This document shows, piece after piece, positions 28,201 to 32,606 of a stretch of DNA of 36,620 bases. Source of the DNA: a virus; IMG/VR virus record IMGVR_UViG_3300025603_000039, positions 1 to 36,620 of that record; one strand, 5' to 3'. Each line of letters opens with the position of its first letter. The first letter of the stretch is position 1. The position numbers and the translations under genes are program-made. A model generated the notes under the pieces. That model saw only the letters and a program-made list of their open reading frames with translations. It had not been told where the DNA came from and ran no database searches.

Positions 28201-28600
28201 TCCATGCATAAGTTTCTTGGCTGTTTAAACGACTGTGATTAGCTGTGTTTGCACCGAATACATTTAACTGACCTATATAATCGTTGTAGTCTTTGTAGAA
28301 GGTTACATTGTCGTAGACATCTTTAATAACGGTAGCAGGTTCTAATTGGTAATTAGTTCTGTCAGAAGTTACATCATCAATATAGTTATCTGTAGCTTTA
28401 TATGCCTTAGCTGTTGTTCTGCCATAATATCCGTTAACCTTTTCAGCAACACCAGGCTGTATAAGTTGATCAAGTGTACCTTGCAAAAACTTCTTATTAG
28501 CTTGTGTTCTAAAGAACTTAGGCAGAAAATCACTTGCAGTAATTTTATTGTTCTGACCTGGAACAGGTAGAGCACTTTCATTTTGATCATTCTTAGCCAT
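13217..28600 (-). CDS. Giant multi-domain virion structural protein (5127 aa), marine T4-like baseplate/fibre type
   Basis: This is one uninterrupted 15.4-kb frame. The N-terminus (LPKFFRTQANKKFLQGTL) follows the gp6-like gene with TAATG overlap and GGAGG 12 nt upstream. Visible parts: residues about 195-320, a cupredoxin-like beta-sandwich (LYRGQTYRFEIDAPGHP; TIEFTIPMNAPDRLYYISKN); several W/Y-rich units of the G-D-I-V-x-Y...Y-Y-V-A type near 1570, 1830, 2350, 2980 and 3035, resembling small carbohydrate-binding modules; FG-GAP-like propeller blades near 2294, 2915, 3157, 3214 and 3300; glycine-rich AG.GY..AP hairpins near 3735-3780 and 4095-4150; and from about 4200 an array of V.VN...L....Y repeats to the end. 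No catalytic motif was seen. Large proteins of this kind occur beside gp6 in T4-like marine phages. Here it occupies the place of T4 gp7-gp10 and is probably a baseplate or long-fibre component. Function remains inferred. Confidence 0.82.
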   Translation of the reverse strand: MAKNDQNESALPVPGQNNKITASDFLPKFFRTQANKKFLQGTLDQLIQPGVAEKVNGYYGRTTAKAYKATDNYIDDVTSDRTNYQLEPATVIKDVYDNVTFYKDYNDYIGQLNVFGANTANHSRLNSQETYAWNPNIDWDKFVNFREYYWLPNGPVSIPVRGQSRDVVSTYTVTTEDQGDNVAYVFNDGLTRNPNLKLYRGQTYRFEIDAPGHPMAIAISRTFTPGTAILTAGTEGLRADGLFDATLYGNEYDQGEYIILPSSGSVTFADDDNVSTLYPDGIRKLGEEGEQVAIAYIEKGTIEFTIPMNAPDRLYYISKNAVDTSGLFRIYDIEENAFLNVEEEILGKKTYLSANGVGLSNGMKIRFQGDVTPAQYETNDWYVEGVGDKIKLIKDQDLIIPAAYSENLQVAFDTDNFDTLPFANASAYAAVKDYIVVNRASPDRNAWSRYNRWHHKDVILKSFEFNNLPRSVDEANRAKRPIIEFEAGLKLNNFGAYAKQDVDLIDTFTTDVFTTIEGQLGYNIDGVDVADKMRILFTADTDILVSGKIYQVNFIEIGNNRQISLVETNDTMPIDLETVLVTQGIKNAGKSYHYHNNVWIAAQEKTDTNQSPMFEVCDVNGNNFSDETYYGSTTFNGTKVFSYAIGEGTADVELGFPLSYKSIENSGDIVFDFNLLNDTFTYQTETELFTQEISSGYLKKYKSLTNFSYVNGFSSTPAQSKQYVIREYAATVTQTNNFSIDVYNNSSSIDDLKVVVFVNNNLKLIDIDYTINRTDANAVIKFNTELTNDDVIKIKTDSKTIKNSNGYYEFPYNLERNPLNDDVSQFTLGEVIDHVNSMLENIPGYTGAYLGSSNLRDLGDLDQFGKRFVKHSGPINLPLYHVTNKDYNIVKALKYSKKEYSRFKKTFLDTARTLGYDGPIKSHVDLVLRTVNSDKLKSQPFYFSDMVAAGAANKIEYKVLDARVSDYPITNKFNLTALSATSILVYLNGVQLTNIKDYNFDIDGYVSISAGQKENDLIEIYEYETTDGSFIAPTPTKLGLYPKYYPELTIDDTVQSIAPTTTGPFKLYGEDSASGTRGWFYPVYTSKSAVGETSTSYNFVGMNKIFHMPATGANLGVSDNVEIDEYPVGVAFIRGHDGSYIKAYKDFRDELLLELEKRIFNNIKAEYSTNRLDVNAFVGGEFRTNEFTKTEIDNTLLGEFIQWLQQNLNNSNYTDNTFYDRTNNWTFNYSSTNSSNGNLNPGFWRGIYVRAFDTDRPHTHPWEMSGLTTKPSWWNNVYGPAPYTGDNLVLWRDLEAGRIADPLNTKIDLNYARPGLTSFIPVDSAGNLLSPLDSRYAKNFNINSATQNFKFGDRSPIENTWRRSSEYPFAILTAMLLNKPAKTMSLGFDVSRIAKNLTNQWVDTTTNKPIVIKDLKLPNTFESTIRTSTSGLVNYIYNLVASDILSVYDGYKTDLQSINNQLGLKIAGFTSKEKFNLILDSRSPAQVLTQDGIFVPQENYQVFLNTSSPSELAIFSGIVVERAELGYVLRGYNLEKPFFEYYAAQSGSSSSIVTVGGISEKVVPWNTNTSYISGEVILHNNAYYRVVNSFTSNLTFDTTNIVKLPTLPIKGGRTAEFKKNFNTSTLKTLQYGSRLNTAQEVVDFILGYNIRQKEIGFSFENVTDGSNKVENWSEGAKEFLFWTTQGWATSSLIALSPAANLLEFQREFYVVDNIKDEFYGYSIFKADGQFLDSEFNSLLRDQNSFGIETVGTDEGLYHVSLPLIQKEHVVLIDNTTDFNDTIYNPSTGYRQERIRVNGYRSDNWNGGLNIPGFVYDDASFTDWTQWKDYKIGDIVKYKQYYYVATVNATGSQNFNSNNWYRLAEKPVSQLMTNFDYRVTQFTDFYDLDSDSFDVEQQKMAQHLIGYQKRQYLANIINDDVSQFKFYRGAIADKGTMNVFTKLFDALGNTTDNLEFYEEWAIQVGRYGAVDDVQQVEYNLKQDKMQESPQAVELVTSLPATNFDKIYRILPNEVYDRPADYTHAPLPTKTIASEYIKTAGYTNENDVDFIVGSMLDLASVDTNQIRLGASLWVTNTDNRDWSVMQLVRANVNVTTASALTNGVAANGLLLVELTLDKWALGILEPGEYIGIRGASQYSINGLYEIDNIDLNTVQIRVPFENDITDFENEIFAVSKLRTVRVDNVAGINVATNQELYADQKLWVDTYNNEWAVLENNPVYLNSQSIANPSQYDSTDQGFSDSVAITKNNNNVFVSAANDANGKVSVYRRTREASNLLLDQEIVFDNNELFNIVDADFGKSIAVSPDGEYLVVGIPQASDVKTRLAYKTDADTGLDTFDFQPDATYTKNDIVRYRESLWKANREILPEIANQPFSTFDTYVNIASAADADSTNLNLLVAGDPGLENNTVNHILVRAPKDMYIGTTAGDTINLFWNRRSYTYPTLDTYLPFDNIIAQITPEFLSQDHAIIEKIDHVFFIETFVTLPTVGDIVSTDTGSAEVAYVSTRRDSAVVYVKNTNGVFDITGEMFVNEINFVGFYTEEATYSTTDAVGGFWYISTPSYSTNGRYYDTGRGLVYADVRLQGSGRPLNDYFNIQDTVGTIGVFVTEKNRASYLEQLSYRGDPAGQDAQDGVERDLPSNKWIARVGKTFSDTLVIGQSQEFRLYNLDNRTIDVASAGFTYDILNKQQTIVDLWDGYIDFTLSEFDFQGFAFEPQVGDIIEDVQTPKDGTGGLALTTITTSSAEVMFMQRNFTSVRVYVKVLSGEWTEQSNIGRYQIRRKSGDNNTVDANIRGGVADVDRTIGTVTDINNSIVLGNSLVGKLVVFEHTGNFDIVATPSIVDEEYWFFNENIESGVQRVSNPPYSLNKDYVQIYHIAAEKTGTSPALENEGAIAIYRRLRDGTYRYQDTFVSEYRAANRQFGSKVAIVQTGNYYTLLVGSDSIISTGETDSTGRRVQPGAIEIFRHGTKSTDSFKGDYKLIAYAIGDIVVYKDDYYVALKNTTSDQNVIVDPVYWNKISWKHGKDSNYRGNFENSYTYKKGNIVAQDNALWAAQTNISVGAVIPSVTNNSWLQVSTNIDYLGYLPNLTATAFYNEDVFDPIENILEFSKSFDISDDAQVLIVTSTQTQTDSTTDTKLAIYREIDDKFVLDQIIEAPSNVDAWGEKVSLNPAGTQFAVSSMLDDTAKINQGVVYVYTQNAGVFELSQVLTPPNNEESEGFGFGLDFGADNLVVSSLNGDQKIPTTFDVKVYAETEGTATTFDNEFTNFRNIKLDKGVVYVYENVNSILIYSEQFSYPLTQTTFGENIYTNDNHVYIGMPDQVDGDTKGILVDFRKNKNTFAWGVASEGITPVDVDNIRGAFLYNKRENRIVSFIDYIDPVQGKIAGPADQEITFKTPFDPAVYNTGNTSDSSVDPNRAWTDKHVGQVWWNISSAKFDHAYQGSTTFQKNTWNKLTIGASIDVFEWVESNFIPSIWDSIADTPDGLAATISGISLFGDARYSTKIIYDEVSKTFGNKYYFWVINKVTVPVMENRRLSIRNIAALIENPRTQGYPFLSLLSSNKFVLNNFDIFVDNDDLVLNIKYSTGPKKVQNLHSQYKLISDGLKTSKPDPDIERKWFDSLIGFDDNNRTVPDSTITVKNRYGVQNRPRQSMFANRFEALKQTIERINLTLTQTLVVDEYDISSLGQQDLAPTLISQEYDVAVDTLAELTFVSTNKITPAILTPIITNGRISRVNITDAGRGYKVAPSFKINSEGTGAEFNVIINNLGQITTVNITNAGSGYNDATTITVRPFTVLVNADNTIQDKWALYSWSETDTAWYRRKLQSYNVDLYWNYTDWYAAGFNQFTNINDTIKGSYLLPSLTNNIGDVVKIENVGTGGWLLLQKVDAQDSEDYTVNYNTIGRQNGTIQFKDTLYDYSKNTVGFDNRSFDSNFYDNNPSVELRIILETIRDEIFIGDLEVEYNQLFMSALRYVMSEQQAVDWMFKTSFVKAKHNRESLNQQDITFNNDNLASYEDFVEEFKPYSTKIREFVSEYTATDPTNTSISDFDLPPAYNSVTKTIESSKARIVAGEIVGENLNTTVYPRKNWKDNFGYKVTEVKVRDGGSGFTFEPIVTLVGGGGAGATAKAYLGYGAITSIKVTNPGNGYTSAPTVVVSGSQLDTGTLPKATAVLGDGVVRTPSVKVKFDRTSGTYTFSTLAKTESFTGTGFENRFFLEWPMDLDTKKVSVYVDNILQLRSKYTYENIENTDKSYIREQGKILFTTPPKLDAVIRVEYNLPLSMLSAEDRIKFAYAPIAGMYGSELAQLMTGVDYGGVEVRSFDFDGPAGFDTAPWYTDAWDEFDNTFEDEIFTADGSTIAVQLSAPLEDGVVYNLYKNGVRIDDPNYFSFIPNTNLNAITNSIFGDGVTDIIYVQDLGINLLDGDVFVVRKTTSDGSVTPDVNSYDTALSGGDLAYTSARGIAAEEIITDGDGFVTPTTSAGPEELVPGQVLDTLDIKVYTRDSAGQGVVNSQSYIMDSTLVYNLGVTPNSSNAVIVKVANVILADTDYTIDWAANTVTLNSATIGAELNIITVAQGAQNLLDFGKLIGDGSTTAFETTVDWQEGTSVHASVNGVQQTVVAFASTTTSKTVIRFEEVILEGDVINYTVFSTGEQVNYSQITKDTFAGNGTNTVFTLATAPLYAIPTEHNVLVKVDNTILNAGYNIQYTIPENNQREFALEIFQMPQGSLDVADVKVFLNGEEITTPTQWRFEIANSSITLADEVGVPGDLLEMYVITDGDYRIDGTTVTFNTAPANNAVVEIIQFTNHNLLGIERINYDVVSRTTLIPEDIDYVTYNRLTVGEVTLRSPAVEAQYVWVSVNNELLTPSVDYYVTDDKLKVQLVKQPNADDIVDVIHFTAPVSKPKFAYRQFKDMLNRTHFKRLETAASTLAQPLNYYDLRIELVDGSSLSEPNKGQNLPGVIFIEGERIEYFVKEENTLRQLRRGTLGTGVKDTYAVDTKVFDQNISKTVPYKDRTLVFNVTADGVTDTFEIGYAVGSVDEIEVFKAGTRLRKAPLAVFDATVALDSPEGDAIDVAGFTFDASTNKITLSTTPAENTRVTVVKKIGQAWTTDGVTLGDTENSIAKFLRAATTELPE

Positions 28601-31600
28601 TAGTAACTATAGCCTCCGCCGGTTGTGTTTGTGTTAAATGCTGTTGATGCACTGCTTGTTATTCCTGATGTTGTCTGTGTTGACACAGTATTAATTACTG
28701 CTCCGCTCGCTTGTAAATTTGTAGCTGTGATTTGATCAATTGTTTCAATGTCGCTTACTTTAGCAGCACTAGCAAAGACTTCATCTGGCTCACTTTTTAT
28801 TTCAAACAAGCTACCAAACGATTGTGTAGTTTGGCGCGGAACTATTAGTATACTTACCAATTTTGGAGACAGCTGATTTATAATATAGGCACTAAGTTCT
28901 TGGAAGTAAAACGTCTCTCCAAAGTCCCAATTTTCAATATCAAAAAACTTATTAATAGCTTCAATAATATCTGATTTAAGTTCATTATCGTTAATAACCA
29001 TACTAGCATTTTTAACAATTTTAAATTTAACTTGTAAATCAGATGCAGCTTTATCACCAAATAGTATTTTGTATTTTACAGGATGATAAATTATTTCATC
29101 ACTGATACTTTTTATTTTATTAATTTCAATTCCATAACTTCTAAACAATTCGTCATTACTAGGCGGCTTTGGTCTAACTGATGTTGTACCAGCAATAAAT
29201 TGTTTTACTTGTGTGTCATATGTTTTTGACAGTATGTAAGTATCAATAATGTTGCTTGCACTTGGATCAATTCTATATCCACTGTCGGCGACGTGAATGT
29301 AATGAAACTTTAAATCTGCACGGCCAAAATATGCTTTATAATCTGTATTAATTTGAGTGTTGTTTAGTGCTTTGTTAAGCTTTCTAAAAATGCCTTCATT
29401 AATTAGATAAAATATTTGTCCTTCTAAATGTGCACTATACGGTGCAATTGCAGCTTCATTCTGTACCACAATAATTTCAGCAGTTGCGTTTGCAAAATAC
29501 TTAAAGTCTTCTACACCATCAGTCGTAGTGTATTTCTTTTGAAAGATAATTTTATCTGCTGTTGCAATTGCAGTATTTTCTTCACCAACAATTTGTTCAA
29601 AGATGTCAGGATCGTCTACAACTCCGTCGTCGTCTAGATCAATAAATTGAACTTGAATCTTACGGCTGTCTAAATATCCTTCTACATCTCTATATGCATC
29701 TGTAATTGTCCAATTAAAATCTCTAGTAAATGGCGTTAGTTCACCAGGTCGACGATTAATATTTAAAATGTCAATCTTGTCTCTGACAATTTGTCCAGTT
29801 GCTGGATCGTAAATTTTGTCAGCAGCATCAAAGAAGAATCTAATTTCTTCTGCACTTTCCATTACATAGCGCAAATTACGATATGTAATAGTATATTTTT
29901 CACCGTTAGTTTTAAAGTAAAGCATCCAGCTTGCATCAAGATTTTCTCCTGTAGCATCTCCTGCTTTACCTGTAGCAAATGCATTAAGAGTATTAATGTC
30001 TTCAGCTAATACAATCTTCCATTGCCTGTCGTATTGGTCGTAACGCAGTGCAAAATCTTTGTATTCAAATGCTTGGTCAATTAATTGCGTTTTTACGTCA
30101 TTAATTAATACTTTAGAAAAATTAGGTATAACCTGTTGTAAAATTGCGCCAGTTGGAATAACATCGTTTACTGCTATAGGCGCAGTACCGTCTTCATCGA
30201 TTACTGTTCCGTTGCCTTGCACAGATACTACTTTAGACCATTTGTATGTTGTTTTACCTAAGTGGTCTCCAATTGCGACGTCGGCCATTAGTGTTCCATT
30301 AGGCATAAAGTGTTGGCCGGCTGGTGCTACAAATTTTAATAGCGTGCCTGCTTCTAGCAATCTTAAACTATTAGCAGTAAATGCGCCTACTGTATATGCA
30401 TTTCCGTCTACATCTTTAAATAGTCCTAATGTTTGATTAGTGCTTGTACTCGACTGCGTCCAAGTTGCATTAAGATCACTAACAATGATTTTTGGATACT
30501 TTGCAAAATAAAAGTTTTGTGTATTAACACCATCCAAAATTCCTTCAATAGTGTTGTATATTACGCCTTCGATGTCTGTTTGAGTAGCAAACGTAAATGT
30601 TTGCTTTTCAATAAATTCTTCTTTATAAATTACGCCGTCATCTGCGAATAAACTAGTGTTAGAATATTTGCCAGTGGCATCTTTTAGGTCAAAGAATCGA
30701 CTAATCCCACTTGAAATTCTGTTTGAACTTTTAGTCTTAATAATGTCTTGGCTAATTGCAAGAGGACCAATATTATAATCCTCGCCTGTGATCAAACGGT
30801 TTTGTGTGTAGTAAGTTGCAGGTGCATTTTGTTTAATTTCTGCATTTGTTTCCGACGCTGTGCCGTTATTAATAGTATAATTTAATTTAAGTCCAATTGT
30901 TAAAGTTTGTGCTGATCCGTTTCTTGATTGATAAGGTATTTCAATACTAACTGTGCTAACTGCACTCGGAGTAATTACGCTTCTTAAATTGTTACTAGTT
31001 CTGTAGTATGTTCTAAAATCTCCAGCCGGCAAATTACCAAATACACCATCACTAAAGTTTAAATTAATTCTATCACCAATTCTAGTAGTTACAGCAAATA
31101 CATCTCTAGTTTGATTAAACAAACTGTTATAAATTACGTTATTACCTTCAGTTGAATCAATTTTAGTCCATTGATTATTGTCAAATCCTGCGCTGTTAAC
31201 TGCAAATAACCAAACGTCACTATCGTTTATATTTTCTGCATCAATTTGTACTGCTTGATTAGGAGTAGGATTGGCTACACTAAAGTTTCCTGTTTCAAGC
31301 TTGCCTTGACGGAAATGCATAAAGAATCCAGTGTTGTTTGAGCCTGCTCCTTGGCCATCATCACGGAATAAAAATGCGGGACTGTTGCCAGGCAATGGCG
31401 CTTCTTCTAAAATAGTGTCTGTTGTAATATCTGTACTTACAATTTCAAAACGTGTGCTTACGCCTTCAATGCGTTTAGTAAACGGGTAGATTGCTTGTCC
31501 AGTGTTTGTAGCGTTTAGACGATATTTTTGTGTTTGTACATCTGCGATTAGTGCAGATTTTAATGGATTGCCTATTGAGTTAGATAGCGGCAATGCCGAA

Positions 31601-32082
31601 TTCATTATTTTAATAAACTGTTCAAAGAAATTTGAATTAGTTTGATCATTCCATTTGACTGTGATTCCGGCCATGTTTAAGCCGTTTGAGTCTAGTATGT
31701 TTTCTGTAGTCTTAATAGTATCAAACTTTAGTAAACCATTAGCTGCTTGATTTCTACGTGGATTGTAAGACAGCATACGTGCTAGACGTAGTACACTTTC
31801 TCTGCGTTCTGCTGTTTCAAGGAAGTTTTCACGTGCGTTTAAATCAATACGGAATGATAGGTTTTGTCCGAGGAAAGCAATCATATCAATCAGCGCAAGA
31901 TATTCGCTTGATTCAATATAGTCGTTAAAATCTTCAGGATAGTTTTGACGCAGATAGTTAATCATTGTGCGTCTTAGATTGTCGAAATCGTAGCTCTGGA
32001 AATCAGCGTTTCTAAAACTTTGGTATATTCTTTTCCAGTCTTCAGCTACTAATAACCTTGACTGTCTATCATTTGCAGACAT
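28600..32082 (-). CDS. Baseplate wedge protein, T4 gp6-like
   Basis: The 1160-residue protein (from this start) matches the T4 gp6 family. The N-terminal block (DFDNLRRTMINYLRQNYPEDFNDYIESSEYLALIDMIAFLGQNLSFRIDLNARENFLETAERRESVLRLARMLSYNPRR region, residues about 33-115) is the gp6-type wedge core. The C-terminal block near 1000-1090 (DLQVKFKIVKNAS; INKFFDIENWDFGETF; LVSILIVPR) resembles the Baseplate_J/gp6 end domain. In T4, gp6 dimers link neighbouring wedges into the inner baseplate ring. The protein is much longer than T4 gp6 (660 aa), with a large beta-rich insert. Two starts compete. ATG at 32082 has AAGGAA 6 nt upstream, while ATG at 32088 abuts that site directly, so 32082 is preferred. 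It follows the gp25-like gene, as in T4, and its stop overlaps the giant gene's ATG by 1 nt (TAATG). Confidence 0.88.
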   Translation of the reverse strand: MSANDRQSRLLVAEDWKRIYQSFRNADFQSYDFDNLRRTMINYLRQNYPEDFNDYIESSEYLALIDMIAFLGQNLSFRIDLNARENFLETAERRESVLRLARMLSYNPRRNQAANGLLKFDTIKTTENILDSNGLNMAGITVKWNDQTNSNFFEQFIKIMNSALPLSNSIGNPLKSALIADVQTQKYRLNATNTGQAIYPFTKRIEGVSTRFEIVSTDITTDTILEEAPLPGNSPAFLFRDDGQGAGSNNTGFFMHFRQGKLETGNFSVANPTPNQAVQIDAENINDSDVWLFAVNSAGFDNNQWTKIDSTEGNNVIYNSLFNQTRDVFAVTTRIGDRINLNFSDGVFGNLPAGDFRTYYRTSNNLRSVITPSAVSTVSIEIPYQSRNGSAQTLTIGLKLNYTINNGTASETNAEIKQNAPATYYTQNRLITGEDYNIGPLAISQDIIKTKSSNRISSGISRFFDLKDATGKYSNTSLFADDGVIYKEEFIEKQTFTFATQTDIEGVIYNTIEGILDGVNTQNFYFAKYPKIIVSDLNATWTQSSTSTNQTLGLFKDVDGNAYTVGAFTANSLRLLEAGTLLKFVAPAGQHFMPNGTLMADVAIGDHLGKTTYKWSKVVSVQGNGTVIDEDGTAPIAVNDVIPTGAILQQVIPNFSKVLINDVKTQLIDQAFEYKDFALRYDQYDRQWKIVLAEDINTLNAFATGKAGDATGENLDASWMLYFKTNGEKYTITYRNLRYVMESAEEIRFFFDAADKIYDPATGQIVRDKIDILNINRRPGELTPFTRDFNWTITDAYRDVEGYLDSRKIQVQFIDLDDDGVVDDPDIFEQIVGEENTAIATADKIIFQKKYTTTDGVEDFKYFANATAEIIVVQNEAAIAPYSAHLEGQIFYLINEGIFRKLNKALNNTQINTDYKAYFGRADLKFHYIHVADSGYRIDPSASNIIDTYILSKTYDTQVKQFIAGTTSVRPKPPSNDELFRSYGIEINKIKSISDEIIYHPVKYKILFGDKAASDLQVKFKIVKNASMVINDNELKSDIIEAINKFFDIENWDFGETFYFQELSAYIINQLSPKLVSILIVPRQTTQSFGSLFEIKSEPDEVFASAAKVSDIETIDQITATNLQASGAVINTVSTQTTSGITSSASTAFNTNTTGGGYSY

Positions 32083-32088
32083 GAGCAT

Positions 32089-32094
32089 TTCCTT
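32089..32094 (-). promoter_or_regulatory. Shine-Dalgarno site that fixes the gp6-like start
   Basis: AAGGAA (minus strand) lies 6 nt before ATG 32082-32080 and directly against ATG 32088-32086. The first ATG is therefore unlikely to be used. Confidence 0.65.
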
Positions 32095-32106
32095 GTTTAC
32101 TATTAA

Positions 32107-32113
32107 TATTTAG
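32107..32113 (-). promoter_or_regulatory. Possible late-promoter-like CTAAATA upstream of gp6-like gene
   Basis: CTAAATA lies 25-31 bp before the preferred gp6-like start, in the 65-bp gap after the gp25-like gene. A second CTAAATA is at 32140-32146. It departs from ATAAATA at one base, so support is weak. Confidence 0.25.
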
Positions 32114-32147
32114 CTGAAAAGAAAATGTACGTATTTAATTATTTAGG

Positions 32148-32582
32148 TTAAAGAAGACCGTTTTCTTTGTCAAATTTGAAGCGTAATTGATCTGTTATTC
32201 CGAAAGGCAACACTGTTATAGTACAATCAATTTGTATACCTTGTTCATAAGTATCTATTACAATATCTTCTGCACGTATTCTAGGATCATAGTTAATAAT
32301 ACGAGTAACATCATCAATTATTGCTTCTTGTACCTCAACTGTAAATGGCTCGTAAAGTATATCCCAGATAATAGTACCAAACGTAGGATCGCTTAATTTT
32401 TCAGTTTGGCGTATATGAAAATGATTAATCAAGTCTTGTTTGATTAATTCAAAATCGTAAAGACTAAAACTTTTAGCGTCTGCTACTGTGCTAAAGCCCC
32501 TATACTTTCTGCCAGACGTAGCTACTTGCGTAGGTTGACTCACAGTTACTCGTTTGTAAAGATTTTTTTCTAATTGGCTCAT
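32148..32582 (-). CDS. Baseplate wedge protein, T4 gp25-like
   Basis: The 144-residue protein has the gp25/IraD-like fold signature. A poorly ordered N-terminus is followed by LYDFELIKQDLINHFHIRQTEKLSDPTFGTIIWDILYEPF (residues about 42-80). An amphipathic helix comes next (VEVQEAIIDDVTRIINYDPRI, 82-101) and then two beta-strands (IVIDTYEQGIQIDCTITVLPF). The conserved segment D-P-x-F-G-T-x-I-W-D is typical of this family, which also includes type VI secretion TssE. In T4 gp25 lies in the inner baseplate and starts sheath polymerisation, so this protein implies a contractile tail. Its length fits the family (T4 gp25 132 aa). It sits between the spike and gp6-like genes, the same local order as gp25-gp6 in T4. 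An AAGGG site lies about 10 nt before the ATG. Confidence 0.92.
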   Translation of the reverse strand: MSQLEKNLYKRVTVSQPTQVATSGRKYRGFSTVADAKSFSLYDFELIKQDLINHFHIRQTEKLSDPTFGTIIWDILYEPFTVEVQEAIIDDVTRIINYDPRIRAEDIVIDTYEQGIQIDCTITVLPFGITDQLRFKFDKENGLL

Positions 32583-32606
32583 GTGTATATTTACCCTTAT
32601 TATATG

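Noticed and set aside
13217-28600. Giant frame considered as a fusion or assembly chimera of several genes
   Set aside because: No frame breaks, shared style and composition throughout, overlap with the gp6-like stop at its start, and similar large proteins known next to gp6 in marine T4-like phages. Read mapping could still change this.
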